Assembly (NCBI RefSeq): GCF_040954835.1
Contig: NC_090696.1
Span: 68,571,722-68,635,721, forward strand
DNA from: Lepisosteus oculatus
Lineage: Eukaryota > Chordata > Actinopteri > Semionotiformes > Lepisosteidae
DNA: 64,000 bases
Direction: 5' to 3'
Shown here: positions 26,897 through 41,985 of the stretch, one piece after another
Layout of the letters: every line of letters starts with the position of its first letter
How positions within the stretch are numbered: position 1 is the stretch's first letter
The notes under the pieces: generated by a model
Told to the model about the DNA's origin: nothing
Seen by the model: only the letters and a program-made list of their open reading frames with translations
Databases searched by the model: none
Translations under genes and position numbers: made by a program

Positions 26897-28154
26897 GTAG
26901 GTGGCTGTTGGACACTGTCTTGTGGAGTTAAGCCTTGGGTCTTAAAGCATTATCTTTAGATTGAACTGTGAAGCCCTGGAGCTTGAGCATCACTGTGTAC
27001 TTTATCTGAAGATTGTTTTAGAAAAGCTTAGCTGAGATTGCTTTAAATAACGACAGAGGTCTCACATAAGTGTTGTGGGACCTCGCTATGTGCTAATGTT
27101 TTTATTTATAACTTCGGAATGTGCTACACCGTTATAGAACATAGGGGTTTTATTTTAAAAGATACCATTGTTAATGATATCAGCAATCACAAATAAATTC
27201 CATACCCAATTACAGAATTTCATTAGATAAAAGCAGGAGGCCCCTGACGTAAGCAGGTTTTGGCAGTTGGACAATTGAAATTGTGATTTAATTCCGGCCT
27301 TTATCACACAACACTAGCATTACCTTGCTCAAAGAGTGTTGAATGGGGCTACATCCCTAAGGTGCAAGAACACTTTTTAATTGATATGGTCCCACTGCTA
27401 GATGAACAAACACATTAATACAGTGAATTCACTTGCTGGCTATTAAACTATCAAATTATTCACAGCTTTTTTCACTTCGTTATAAGCCATGTTAGATGTT
27501 CATTTCACTTGTTCGTGATTGAGTTTGAAACTGGTAGGTGGTTGAATGCAATCAATTCACTGACAAATTTGATTTCTGCACATTTACGGTGATATGTAGT
27601 TAAACATATCCTGAGAGTCAGTTTGTTGGATGGATATCCAGCGAAAATAGCAGCCTCTGTTAGAAAAGGCTGACTGAATTCTAAGAACACTTTTTATTAG
27701 GCCTCAGTGAGATATCCCTAGACACAGTGACATTTTCCAGGCCAGTTCTGCAGATAACACTTCGGAGGGAGACCACAGAAAAACAGGGAAGCTGATAGGC
27801 AGGCAGTATGTGACACCTGCTGTGGGCCGTGTTGTTTGTCAGGATCTAGACTAGGTGACAGGAAGACCATGTTTAGCAGCTGAACAAAATGGAGGAATGA
27901 TAGCTATACTCAAATGCGCTTTAGGAAGGATCTGCTGCAATGAAGCAAGGGGCAGCTTCTTTGATATAAATAGGCATCCGTCAGCAAGACCCCAGCAAGG
28001 AATGCGATGATGCAGGATTTTCAGAGCACACTGTTGCTGCCTTGTCTTGAATATCTAGGTATGCCTTGTCTTAAGGAAACAGTTCAATTTTCACATCTCA
28101 AAACCAGCTTACAGTACAGTATGTGTCCTAGACACTGACTGGATCTGTTACTTC

Positions 28155-28300
28155 ACAGCAGGGGTCTCAAGCTCAGTTCCTGGAGGACCAAGTGTCTTCT
28201 GGGTTTTGCTTTGCCTACATTACCATGTTATTTAGCAAGTCGAATTATTTAATTAGAGTCATAACAGTAATATTTCAGACCAGGCTCTTGGGTGATTTTT
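28155..28300 (+). mobile_element. Possible hAT-type DNA transposon fragment
   Basis: Begins CAGGGGTCTCAAGCTCAG, then TTCCTGGAGGACCAAGTGTC, resembling the terminal sequence of widespread fish hAT-related repeats (5' CAGGGGT terminus). The other end and target duplication were not found. Confidence 0.35.
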
Positions 28301-29475
28301 AGGCAGTGGTACCTTGTGTGAACAAGTGTAAAAGACCTTAAGCAAAACTCCTACATGTGTCTAATTTAGAAAACATTTAGCTGAATTGGTGAATTGACTG
28401 CGCAGGTTTGAACAAACACCAGAAGTCACAAGGCATTCCCGGAGAGGGGTTTGATGTCCCAGCTTTAGTGGCACTTCAAAGCAAACCAAAAAAGAACCTT
28501 TTCTTGACCTTGTTTGGCTTTTTGCACTTCTGGAGTCTTCAACATGCAAACATGATTTTATTTTTAGATTTCTGTGTCTTTTAAAAGAGAAGTGTCATCT
28601 GGGGAATCTCGGATGTTAAAAGGTAGTGCTAATGTTCTCCATGTAAAAACGTTCTGTGACACAGTCCTGAAGTATGAATCCTCAGGGAAAATGTTGGACA
28701 TTATAAGCACTATTTTGGCAGACGAGAGATTTATGATAAGGGCCTTGTATCAAAAGGTTTTAAACAATAGCTGCAATGTTTGAAATTGGACATCGTCATG
28801 GGAAAGTGATTTAACTGTGAGCAGTTAGGGCAAAGGTTAGTGTTGACGGTCAAGGTTACTCATTCTTTTCATTTTCATGGCTGTTTTATGGAAAAGCTCA
28901 GCTTCAACTGGCTGAAATCATCTCTTGAAAGCCATAGGATTTTCAGGTTTAGTGGTCTGGTATTTCGGAATGGAAACAAGAACCACAACATGGTTAAGGG
29001 TGAATATTACTATAAATCTTATCAAAACTATTAAGACTTCTTAGAAAGCCGTGAACAACCTTACATACAGTACTTGTATGAAACATGAAAAATCTGAAGA
29101 AGTCTGTCAGAGGCATCAATTTCTTCAACAGAATGAAAATGCCCTGGTCCAGGTCCCATCTTTGCATACTAAACAAACGCAAAATATACTGGTAAAAAAC
29201 TCCTGGATCAAAAGCGCATGTGTTTAGTCATGTTCAGCTGTTTTATGATGCACAATAGCAGAAACAGCTGTGTGCATTCCTGCAGGGTCGGTAAACAATG
29301 ACCCTTACAAGGAAACAAGGTTATTCTAGTTATCAAACTTAACAGATAGATTTTCAATTTCATACAAAAGTGCGTGGACATACACGTTCATGGTCATGAG
29401 TAGATGCAACTCACTCTGTCCCGAAGGTCTTCAGCAGGACTCCTCATCAGCCATGGGTGTCAGAGCCCACAGGAA

Positions 29476-29490
29476 CGCCAGGGGGCAGCA
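29476..29490 (+). promoter_or_regulatory. CTCF-like motif
   Basis: CGCCAGGGGGCAGCA agrees with the core of the vertebrate CTCF consensus (CCASYAGRKGGCRS-like). It sits in unique-looking intronic DNA of PALLD, not in a recognised SINE. Motif match only. Confidence 0.35.
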
Positions 29491-32400
29491 CAGGATGTGA
29501 AATGAAATGTTCAGCACAAACAAAATCACAGAATCCAGACCTCACTGTTGGTAAAATACATCTGTTGCGAAGGTTTGACATGGAAATAGTTCGGGAACAT
29601 TGATTATTATCAAAAGTTTAAGTTATGGGAAAGTGCAAGGTACCGTTGTGCAGCTACTAAAAGGTAGGTCCTTGCGCACACCTATCCTGTGAAATGCTTT
29701 TGCTTAGATGTGGAACACAATGCCCGTGGTTTCTTTTACGTCTCAAAACCAGTGAGAAAAAACATTTTCCTTGCAGTCTGGTTTTGAACATGCTTTTAAT
29801 TTCAATGAAATAAATACCTTTCGAGATTGCACAGCAGAGTAAATAGATGACATTAATTTGATTCTAATTTAACTTCTAGACCGCTTTCCCTGTAGAGTTA
29901 TCGAGGTTTCAAATTTAAAAGAAGTGAAGTGAAGGAGATTGGTGGCTATTTTTAAGAGCCGCCACCCATGGACCAGCAACAAGATAAGTATAATGTTTTC
30001 AACTAGTGTACAGCTGGAAAACCTGTTGTAAGCTCCTGCTTTAAGAGACACCACCTGCTTTAAGAGAATGAAATATATTGCAGTACAGTACTGTATATCG
30101 GAGCTGTGCGCCCATGTCACTAAATATAATTTAAGCGTACAGTAAATTAGGTTCAAAATATGAAAATATTTTCAAAAATTAAACGTTGAATTTAATCCAT
30201 ACCTTTTTTACCAAATGTCACGGACGTCCGTGAAATACATTGTTCTACATTTTATATTGGAACATACTGTCTTTTAGGTGTTGGTCTACACTTATTCCCT
30301 TCAACACCTAACAATTCTGATGAATAATTGTCCGTGTTAGATGAACCTTGTTGATTTTTTAAACTACTTTAGGACATAAGAAATTTTTCTGAACGAATGG
30401 AGGCCAATCGTCCTGTCTACTGAAGCTTGTTCAGTAGTTAGTAGCTAAGTGATCTCAAAATACCCAGCTGATGTGATATCCAGAGTACCAACCTGCATCA
30501 GCAACCAGAGAAGTCAAAGTCAAAAACACAGCTGGGCATCCTGTTTCATATCCCCACAATCCTTTATGTAAAGACATGATTCCTGTTCTCTGTTTTTAAT
30601 GGACTTCCACATAGGTTCCACTTTTATCTCCTGCTTTGTGTTTCATTGTTTATTCTGAAAAGGTCCACTTTGTCAGTGCCTTTGAAGGCATTTCGAATGC
30701 AAGTATCAGATCACCTTACTTAAGTATTAAGTAGCATTAAACATTTGAAAATACTTAGAAAACTTGTAAATTGCTACATTATCAGGGTAATTCAAATTAA
30801 AATAATAAAGATCATTAGGGCAATTACGTACAACAGCATCAGTCCTGATTATGTTTTTTTCATTGTTGTTTTAATCTAGACTTCATACAGAATTTATTTC
30901 CATTAATTCTGTTCCTGTTCCTGAAAGCATTCTGAAAACATGATACATGTTACTAATACAAAATTAAACCTGATTTATCATTCAGCTGAGCCATTAAAAA
31001 CATAGAAATAACTTTGCATGTTTTTCTCAGTTTTTTTTTAACTGCCCAAATACTTTGGCCTGGGACTAGGAGTTTATTTTCCCTATGGGAATAATAATTT
31101 AATATGGAATGAGTCACTTCCCAACAGGGAAACAGGTCCTGCATGAGTGAACAAGGGTTATAGGTCTATGTTAAGTTTCTGATCATTAATTCCCTTTTTT
31201 ACTTTCTGATATGTGAACATATGGGCAGACTGCCCGTGACTTGACAGCTCCCATCAATTTGCGTTTTTACCCAGTTTGATGGGTTTTTTTGCACACAGTT
31301 GCCAAAGGCTTCAAATGACAAACCATCACCACAGGAACGAAACAAAGATTGTTTTGTTCTCAGATGGTTTAACACACCATCTGAGATCTGCTGGCATTCC
31401 AAGGCAAGTGGCGTTCTTGTCATTGACCGAAGTGAATTAAAGATGATTTTATTTCATGACTAAAGTTTAGCTAGAAGAGCATTTATGTCACGCTGATGAC
31501 TGCCTGGTATTTGTAAATGTTTACTGAAGACTTTGTTTGCCAAGTTGTACAAAGGGGCTCATTGAAATTCTGTTTTCGAAAAGATCACTGCGTAAACAAA
31601 AAACAAAACCCGATAGTGCCTTTAGAGGCCCTGACATTATTTTTTTTAAGAACAATGACATTCATGAAGGCCAGGCACTGGAAAGGCCTCGAGGCTGAAT
31701 GGACAACTTTAATTAGGGAAATTTCTTTAAAAAAAAAAAGATGTGTAATTATGTAACATTCTTTTTATTCAGACCTCTGACCTTTTGTGTGTCTACAAAG
31801 CACAGTTTTTCACAATTTATCCTTCCATTCTTTCAAACGACGAATTTCAAATCACTTTACTACAGGATCATGGAGGATTTGCATTTTTCTCCTTAAAATG
31901 TGTTGTCTCAGACCTTACTTCGAATGATGGGGTGAAGTAATGATGAGGTCCATCAAATATTTATTTTTTTCCTGAGAATTCAAGGGAAGTGATGTTAAGA
32001 TTACACAATGAGTTAATGAGTCTTGTTTTGGGCACCACTATACAAAAAAGATTGCTGCTCTAGAGGCCAAATTGAAAGGAGTACAGTACCTATGCAAATA
32101 CCAGGTCTGAAGAGTACATGGACAGATATTGGCAACCTTTTTATCCTGGAACAGAGATTAAGTGCGGACCAGATTCAAGAATTCAAAATCGTAAAGATGC
32201 AAAACCCATACAATGGTCTTGGGACACCTTTAAATTCATGCACTAAGCGAGACAGGGGCTCATTACACGGAGAATTGTGTGATTTAGGATCCTCGGGGAA
32301 AAAAAGCCACAAAGACAGTGTAAAACAAGTACACAAAATAAAATGCTAGCTCTGTTTAAGATCTAAATAAAGTACTCCTGGGGCCCCTCTCTAAACATGG

Positions 32401-32732
32401 TTTAGTGGCTAGCTAGCATAAACTCTCTCTGAAAGCGGGTGTGGAGTTGGTGTAGGGAGTGAGTCCAGGAACCTTTCATTTTTTCATCAGTTCTGAAACT
32501 CTACATAGTCATTTTTTATTTGTGTTAAATTAGGGAAAATGTAGCTTTGTTTTTTCTGTTCTTCTGGCAATAACACTGTGATGGTATCTTTGTTGGATGG
32601 AGTGATGCTGTCCACCCACCCAGGTCTTTTCAAGCGTGCACTGGTGAGCATCAGTCAGTTATAGAGAAGTAGGTCAGTAAGCTTCTAGGATGAACAAAGC
32701 GTTCGTTGTGTTTTTAAAGAAGAAAGCTTTAA

Positions 32733-33333
32733 AGGGGAACTGCGATGCTGTTGTTACATTTTGTAGTTATAATCAGCATTAATGTGTGCATTTCAAACCA
32801 CAATGAAAGTGAAATGTACACAGTAACATGTAAAACCTCCAATTTACATCACAAAATCAATAACATTTCCAGGTATGCTCAACGCCATATTGCCGTCTTT
32901 GTCAGCAATTAAGAATGAGGCAACAAAATGTCCGACAACTTGAGGGGTCCCTGTTATATTGTACTATATTATGTATAGTGCATCTCTTTTAATGCAGTAG
33001 AACTATTGTTGCTGACAAATACTACTTACTTGTTAACTCTGTGGTGAAATATCTGCTGCACAACCTATACTTATTCCCTCATACATCGCATTACATTAGT
33101 CACTACAGTGACTAATGAGCAGGAAGGGCCGTTTCACGTCACAGTTTCCTCAAACTCTCGCTCTCGCCCTTGGTGAGACCAGCGGTTTGGAACAGCATGG
33201 CAACTGTACAGCACTTTCACAAAGTTCCTGATTTTGTGGTTAATTCGGGAATTTGTTAACGTTTGCGATATGGGCAATTCATTTTGTTACTGAGACTTAA
33301 TAACTGGTCAGAGAAATTGGGACTGCCTCTCTT
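32733..33333 (+). mobile_element. TTAA-flanked MITE, copy 2 (Kolobok/T2-like)
   Basis: 601 bp between TTAA at 32729-32732 and TTAA at 33334-33337. The left terminus, AGGGGAACTGC, is the exact inverse of the right terminus of copy 1. Its own right terminus is degraded (GGACTGCCTCTCTT). TTAA target duplications with AGG-type termini suggest the Kolobok superfamily (Xenopus T2-like MITEs); no transposase is encoded. Confidence 0.75.
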
Positions 33334-35284
33334 TTAATTGCCGCAGGCAATACAGAATACTTGAGGCTGACAATGAGCTGATGCCAGTGAACCCAACGTC
33401 TTTGCCAGTGGTGAATATAGTTCTTTGAAGTGTTCTGCCCTTTATTAGAAGCGAGCGACTCAAAAATGAAATAAAACAGTTTGGAAAACGAGCAGCGGTC
33501 ATTATAGTGATATTGTCGCTTAGTAAAAAACTGAACAGAATTTCCCTTTTAGAAGATATTTAAATTTATATTTGAAATGTAAATGTAAAATGAGATAGAA
33601 TACTGTAATCGTGAATGAGTGCAGAATTCCGGGTGTAAGAGGGTGGTAGTTTCAGTCACGATGGCAATTCTTGCCTCAAACACATTCACTTTAAGTAAAT
33701 TTCAGTGTAAATATCACTTTTAGGTTGCATATACAGTACCTTTTGAAGCACTAACCAAATTCCTTCTGTAACCCTTCACCAAACTCATTTAAGATGCGTA
33801 TATGTTATCACACTGTATACTGTACTGTACGTCATCTCCAGCCTCTTGGACATATATTTTTTCTTCTAAAGACATTTTGTATTCTCGCAGGTAAATGTGG
33901 GATTAACAATAATTAATCAATAAAGCTATTGTTGAGATTGCATTAGGACAAGGGTTGAATTTCGGGGAAAGGTGGGGTTAGGTTTACAAATACCATTAAA
34001 CATTGATCTCAATTTTTGTTACAGTTATATTGTGAATACTTCTTTTGAGACTTCATTATTGATCCATTATTATTATTATTGTTGGGGTACTACGTGTTAA
34101 GACAGATAGTAATTCTATATGAATTTTGATCAAAAGTATGATTAAAATGGCACTAAGTTAATAATTTATTCCTAGTGGTCAAATATTAATTGCTTTTTTT
34201 TAATCTCTAGCATTAATAGAACTTTAATCCTAGACCAGACCTAAATCAATAATGTTTTTTCTTATATTTTATATCTCTGTCAACCTACAGTTCAGTGCTT
34301 TTTATGAATGTAAACATCTTTAAGACTTTTTCTGTTTTTCTTTTATTCCTCTGCCATTGTTCAAACTTTGTTTTATCGCATATTTGACTTCATTTGTTTT
34401 TGCCCAATTGTATTTCATTCTTAAGATAAAGTGCATTTTAATGTATCTTCACTCTTAAACCTTCATTTAAAATGAAAGTAAACCCTTTTACAGTATTTAT
34501 ACTTATGCAGACTTAAGTCTCAAAAATTCTTATTTTAATGAATACTTTATTTCCTTAAATGCCCTTAATGTATAGTTAGTGTATAATGTAATAGTATTCC
34601 TTTGTCACTAAATGATCATTTTAGTCTTCCTTAATCATTTAATTTCTGTTTCTATTAATCGCATGCTGAAGTGGGTTTTGAAACTTCATTTTCATGAAGA
34701 TTACAAATGCCTGTACAGTCAACATATTCCTTCAGCTACTCCATTTTTAAAGCCTCATTTTTTAATTAAAACGCTTTAAGAAACTTCACTAACCAGTCGC
34801 CATAACCCCTCAAACATTCTCATCTGATCTGATAATTTCCTCAACACACTACAAACCTGTATTCTGTCAAGACAGTTGTCTAACCTTGAAGGGAAAAGAA
34901 TAGTGACCAACAAGAACCACGACACTGCGTGAAAAATCGTGAAAACGGAATGAAACAGGTGTGCACGTGTCATCTTCTGACTGGCAGGCAGGGTGTCAAA
35001 TCCGTCATTCAAATGCCGTTACTGGTAACGTCACCAAATTTCATACCTAGGTGAGAAAAGGGTGCTGCATTCCTACTGACTTGGGTGTCAAAACTACTAG
35101 ATGACTAGTAAAAATGATCATTTCCAGCATGCATTTTCAATGTGTTTACGTGTACAGTTCAGTCATTATTTTGAACCACATTTATTATCATCAACACATT
35201 CTGCTACATCCCTTCAGACTGGCACAAAACAGTTACAAACGAGAAGCAGCCCTAAACCTTGTATAATGCCAAGTCACGCTTCAA

Positions 35285-35575
35285 GGAGGCCTGTAGATGG
35301 ATATTGGTCTATTCTGTCCCAGTCAGGGTCGCAGGGCAGGTGGAGCCTGTCCTGGCAAGCAGTAAGCACAGGGCAAGGACAAACCCTGGACAGGATTCTA
35401 GTCCATGGCAGGGCGCACACAGACACAAACACACACTCACATAAGGGCCATTTTCCCCAGACTCCAGTTAACCTACCAGTTTGTCTTTGTGCAGCGGGAG
35501 GAAACCTACCGTACATGAACATCATACGGAGAGAACATGTGAAATCCAGCAGACCACTAGGCCACCAGAAGTATG
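35285..35575 (-). mobile_element. tRNA-SINE/LINE-tail repeat, minus orientation
   Basis: The plus strand shows the reverse of the fish SINE body: AGGGTCGCAGGGCAGGTGGAG, GGGCGCACACAGACACAAAC, GTTAACCTACC, and a GGGAGGAAACC segment, ending in GGCCACC where the SINE head would be. It abuts a plus-oriented partial copy at 35585. Confidence 0.65.
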
Positions 35576-35584
35576 TGTGTTAGA

Positions 35585-35716
35585 GTCTGCATTTGCCCTG
35601 GGCTGGACTGGCATCCCATCCAGGGTGTACTCTGTCCTGCCCCCATTGCTTGCTGGGATAGGTTCTGGCTACCCCGAGACCCTGTATTGGGTAAAGCAGT
35701 TTGGAAATGGATGGAT
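35585..35716 (+). mobile_element. 3' half of the same SINE, plus orientation
   Basis: GCTGGACTGGCATCCCATCC, CCATTGCTTGCTGGGATAGG and a GGAAATGGATGGATG end. Together with 35285-35575 it forms an inverted pair. Confidence 0.65.
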
Positions 35717-38700
35717 GTAGAAAAGTCATTATTTTTTATCTGAACAGGAGTCAAAATGACTGTGCGAATGATAAATAGTCCTGCTGTGAGTCATATCATT
35801 AAGCAAGTAAAGACATTGTAACATTAGTCTTTCTGCAGACGAAAAGATACCATATAGCCAGAGAACACTACACTACGCCACAGCGCTTACACTCCTTTAA
35901 GCTACCTTTCTGTTACAGTAGGCTCTTGTTGTAACAGGCCTGTGCTTAGTTTTCAAAGAAAAAGAAAAGTTTTGCCCATAGTTAGTTTTACATTGCGATA
36001 CCATCATATTACCCTTGCATGTGTACTGACTGCTTTCTCATTTTCAATTTAAAGTCCAGTATTCAGGATTTCATTACTAACCAAGGAGTAAGTCATGTAT
36101 TCCAATAGTGGAATTTCTTTATACCAGTGCCTAATGACTGAGGTTTTAGGGTATGTGTTTTAGAATGTTAGGCATGCCATGTGTATGTGGGAATCTCCCA
36201 ATCCATGTGTGAGACATTACAGTAGACACATGAGTTATGAACCATGGAACTGTAAGAAAATGACCACGTCTTTGTGTAACCATACATTCCTAAAGATTTA
36301 TACTTTACTACCACTATGAATTGTGGTAATGTACTAAAATATATGTGCTTTTCCATTTTCATTAAGGTCTTGTAGAGCTTCCAATTAATAAGTTTTGAAA
36401 ATGACTGAAAGCGTCATTATTTCTTCATACTGTATATGATATTCTTTTAATATGATCAGAATTACAGTCATTATAAGGACTGCTCATTCTAAAACTTACC
36501 CGGATACTCAGCTGAAAGGCTGTAAAGTAGAATTGAGATAATGTGTAAAAAGGTTTAACTGAGAAATATCGATGGCATCATTTACACGTCCAGATACTCG
36601 CTGTACCAACCTGACATTGACCTGCAATGTTTATTCCGAAACCAAATCAATTTGAAATTTCTCTGAAGTGGCTTACGTTTTTATTATTTTATTGAATATC
36701 ACAGTAACGCAGTTTTAAAACCTGAGTATCCATTAGATAATTGTTTGAACATTTACTATTTATTGGCAGGCTTCTTGCAGGTGTCTAGACAGATTAAATT
36801 TTATCCTGTATTGCTATTTGGCAAAAAAATATCAGACAGATAACAAAAACAGATAATATGGATAGCTCAAAGATTTATGGCTTAGCTGCCTCTTATCTCA
36901 GCACTAAAAAAATGTGGGGTTAAGGTATTGATTGAATTATGTAAAATATATAATTATTTTGCCTGTGGCATAATAAAACTAGTTTCCAGCCACACTCAAA
37001 ATATGGAAATTGGAGCACATCCATTTCAATTTAATTGTACAAAAACTCTTCTAACTGAAATCATGAGCTTTAAATTTTTTTTTCTTGCTTTTGGAAATCA
37101 TCCAACACAGGAAATGTTATTAAAACAAATGATCAAATAACACAAAAGGGACTTTGTGCTGAAGTGGATAAAGGTTTATTGATTGTATTAGTCTTTCTTC
37201 TGAGAACCTTTCAGTTGAAAGACAAGCAATATGATATAGAAGATATAGAATTACAATATAATGCCTTTTGAAGGTATACACTATATCTATATCAATTTTG
37301 CAGTCCTTTTAAATATAGAAAAAATTATTCAAAGTGGAACCTATGCTCTTGTTAACAGCTGAGAGTACTGTAAATATTAATTCTGTTTGCTCTTCAGGTA
37401 ATGCAAATATATAATCACTACATAATGCCACTGTGACACATTAAATTAATTCTAATGTATTCAGTCGAATCTTTATGATAACATGCAAGCTAGAAAAATG
37501 CAGGGTTCAGATTAATCCCATGATAACATTCAATTTAAGTTACTTTTTGATTTTGTGTTGAAGGAATCCATATTCTCATGTACTGTAGTAATGTAATCAA
37601 TTAATTGGTTAGAAGGAACATCCTTTCAGGTTATGAAGCATATTAAGCAATGTAATGAGAGGTTGTACTGTAGCACTGTGATAAGAAAGAGAGTTAATTA
37701 ATATTTATACCCATATATAGTATTCAGTTTGAGCAATCACAGTTTGTTTTAAAATATTCACTTTAAAGAACATGCACATTTGCAGTGCTGATCCCTTTCT
37801 TTTCCCCTGTTTTCTGCATGTTTGCAACCAGTTTGAGTGAAAGAAGCCTACTCTTCCTTGTGCTCACAAGAATGTGGGCTTTGCATGCTTTCAGAGCGCG
37901 GTGATGTCATCAGGTACTCTTGGAAACTGCTGATTACTGGCTCACATGGAAAAGCCATTGTGATCCCCAGCTATCAAAACCGGTTTCATAGAAATGCTCC
38001 CCCAGTACTTCTATGAAAACCAGGAAGGCACTGTTTAAACCTGAGGTATTCCCATGGTTGTGATTAAGCATAAAAAAACACTCTGTTTGCATGCACAACT
38101 AGTGTTTAAACTAGATTTTACAATTGTATAGACTGTGACTCGGGAGATCCATTTTAGATAACTTTTCCTACTTTTTATTTTCAAGGTCAGGGGTGTGGAA
38201 ACCGATACCTTTATACATGGTGAAGCACTATTCCTGCTTGCCTCCAACATTTTATGTCTTTATTTCAGTAGTTTTTGGAAGAACCCATCGACTTCCTCAG
38301 GTAATTCCTCCATCAGTACTTCTAACAATATTGCGTTTGTTCTCAGTTCATTAGCAAATGCGCACAGAAGGCACTCGTCTCATATTGAAGGATAAAAAGT
38401 CAAGTATTCACTTGCAGACTGTTACTGCTTGCGTCTGTGTGATCTGGTTGCTTCTGGTGAGCTTCTGTTTTTGCTTCATGGGTGTAAGGTAGGACAATGG
38501 TAGAGGCTCTTGCAGGTGAAACACAATCACAGTTCTGCTTATGGCTGCCTGCGGTGTACTGTATGCCACTGGGTTTGCTTTTCTCTATATTCTCTTTTAG
38601 TTCATTTTAATGTAAATGTTGGCAATAATTTGCATTTGTGTTAATGGATGAACTGTTACCTAAAGCAGCTGCTTTATCTGTTGGTGAGCTGTTCTTCTGA

Positions 38701-41700
38701 GTGCTTTCAGACTGTTAAATCAGGGGTGAATATGGGGATCTGAAAAAAAAACAGAGCATGCTCATTGAGAAGAGATCGGGATAGAGACAGAAAGCCATGT
38801 GATTATTATTTATAGTATGCCACAGCATCAGGAGGAATGTACATATATTATTTTACATTAAAATAAATCCCCTGTGTGGCAGAAATTAAATTCTGCCACA
38901 AAGATATTGTCACAAATGTTACATGTATGACCTCAAGGGAAGTGTTCTGGCAGAGGTATTTTCAGCTTTACATAGCCTGAAGAGGGCCAAGTCACAAATT
39001 TCTTTTACACATTTGCACATTGTTCTGCTTCCCAATCACCATTTCACAAGGAATAGTGACACCCAAGAATAAGATGCTTTTGTGGATGTTTATTGAGTAT
39101 CTGTAGCATAATACCTTATGGGGTGGAGGAGGATGCAAGAGAGGAAATGTGAAAAGAGGAGTTAGTGTATGACAGATGATATATATATATAGTACAGCTA
39201 TTAGAAATGACATCAGGAATGATTATGACTTAGAACAGCTGGGCCAAATTACTTGTCATCCCTACTGTTAAGAGCTTCCATTAACACACACTGAAGTTCG
39301 AGGAATTAAATAGCAATCAACAGAGATAAAGTGCTTGTTGGAAGGGAGGTACAGCTTGCATTTACACTGTAGCTACCTCATCTGTTTTTATTTTTTCTGC
39401 AGAGTGGTTTGCTGATTATTTCTGGTATCATCCTAGCGGTGCCTTTGTCATTGCTTTCAAAAGCTTGAAATGTCAGAGATATTAGCTTTGTCACATCTGA
39501 ACGTCACCTTGATGTGTGATTGAGTCGTTTTTATTTGACAGCACTGGAAAAAGGGGACTGCTGTTCCTCGGCACTAGACAAAAAGGCGGAGCAGATTTCG
39601 CACGAGAGAAGAAAGGCTAATCATGGCGTGCATTTGTTAACAGGAAGGAGTGTTTTTCCTTTATTTTTTTGTAGAAAGGTGTCTTAATGCTAACTTTCCT
39701 GGGCTGATAAGTTCACTGTGAAGTCCTTACAAATGGCAGAAAAACAATAGACCTCCTTATCATCACACTTCAATCAAACAGTTGTCAGGCTTATCGACAA
39801 GATGCAGGTTCACTTGCATTGATTTAGCTGTTTGGCAGCCTTTCTCAATCACATAGCAACCGACTAAATATTGTTCTTTTCAAACTCAGGAAGCCAATCA
39901 GAAATAAGGTGTGAACAGTTCTAGACTTAAGTATTTCATTAACAGCAAAAAGAGGATGTACATCTAACCCAGTGGGAGTTTTGGAAAAGTTTCTCACAGT
40001 GCTAATGGCCATAAGGTCTTGAATATAGAACCAGAGTAATTTTATTATTTTACATCTTATTCACATTCCTTAAATTAGTCTTTCAGCACTGGAATTTGTA
40101 TGATAAATTCTAGAATCTTGTTAAGTCTAACTTGAAGTCAATAGTTTCACTATTTATAATATGTTTTTTATGGACAGTTTTTATACTAATATCAAGAGGA
40201 TGAGGGCTTGATATTTGACGGATTTTGAAGCAATTTTCACTTTTAAGCAAAGAGATAAAAATGCCATTATCTCTGAGTCATTTCAAACACATACACAGTA
40301 AAAGTCTCATATATTTTATTGTACAAGAGAAGACAAGCCCTTCCATTATTATTACACAATTCCCTAGTTTGGGGTTCCTGATCTAGCACGTTTTGGAGGG
40401 TATTCATTTTAGCAGTTAACTAACTCAATGAAACAGCAACTGCTGTTCTGAAACTGTGCTTGTCATTTGGCACATTCTCTGTATTATAGTTCCCATTTAT
40501 TTGGATTAACTAGTAAATGGACACCCTGTCTTTGAAATTCTCTACAAGCCACCTTCAGATGGAATGGTAATAATATTTGTCCATAACCTAGATACGTTTC
40601 AGCAAGTGATGTGACAGCTTGGCCATTCATCAGATCATTAAGTTCTGTGACTGAATTGAATTAACCTTTATTGTCTTGATTACCTGAGGGAACTTGTCTT
40701 TGATGAGCATATCAAGAGGTCATAACATATTAAATATATGACAGTATTACAATACACTCAATATTACAATTAACTCAATCCAGTACCATAATATTAATAA
40801 CAAACAATTACACAGAGTAAAAGCAGTTATAATGAATCAATTGACATTTGTACTTATTTAGGAAGCTTAAACATAGTTTCTGTTGTGCTTGACAAATTGC
40901 AAACCGGAAACTTCTGAAACCCACATGATCTTGATAACCTGTTGTAACGGCTCAAGTTTATTTGATTGCTATTTAATTTGTATTCTGCATAAGCATTCTA
41001 AAGCTGTCAACAAAATCCAGCATATTCTCCTTTGTAAAGAAAATTTTAATCATCATGACATATATTATGAGGTGGGGGGTTTCTTGAGAAATATCAAACT
41101 GTACAAGGATTTGAGTAGAGCTATGTCATATTTTAAGAAATGCTGATGCAGTATGTGCTAAATACACTTGAAATAATTACGTATTCCATGAGAACTGTGC
41201 TGTATTTTGAAAATTCCAATGTAATCAGCTAGGAAGGAGAATAATTTACAGTATCTTGAAATGATTAAGGCAAATGTCAAGCGTTTGTTTTTGCAGATAC
41301 CAAAGAGCAGCCAGTGATTAAGTAATGCATTACGTCCTAAATTGAATCCTTCCATGCACTTGTTTCGGAGTGCGGATGCCGATATTGTGCAAGGTTTCCA
41401 GTCAGTTCCATTGGATTCTGGTTATGATCTATTTTTCCAGCTTGTATGCTAACATTTAGCTGAAAAAGTTACACCTTGTCAAAGCAAATTTCACACTTGC
41501 ATGGGGATAAGGGAATGCACAGAACAATAATTCAAGTCGAAGCGAGTGGAGAAGGCCCAGTGAGGTGTGTGTGAAACAGCCAAGGAGTGGCAGGAGCTTA
41601 AATAATCATCATCTCTGGCATTAACAGTTCGGCTTCGAATGAGAGGAATGTGTGGTGAAGAGATTTGAGTGGCTCATTGGGTACTATGCGATGACTTGTT

Positions 41701-41821
41701 CCGTCATGGGGAGGTCTGTTTTCCATGTTTTCCATCTTTGTTGTGCCTGTGTTTGCCTCACTGTGGTACATTCTACATAATTTAAGAGCCGCCTTCTAGG
41801 AAACATGTAAAGTATGTTTCA

Positions 41822-41985
41822 GCTGGGGTGGCACAGTGGCCAGGATTGCTGCCTTGCAGTGCTGGGTTCCTGGGTTCAATTCCAGACCTGGGATGCTATA
41901 AAGGAAGTGTGGAGTTTTAATGTTCTCCCTGTGTTTTCCTGTTTTTTTTTCTCCAGATGCTCAGCCTCCTCATCCTATAGCCCTA
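41822..41985 (+). mobile_element. tRNA-derived SINE, 3'-truncated
   Basis: Box A-like GGTGGCACAGTGGCCAGG and box B GGGTTCAATTCC (41872-41883), followed by the GTTCTCCCTGTGTTTTCCTG body; the LINE-like tail is missing. Confidence 0.65.
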
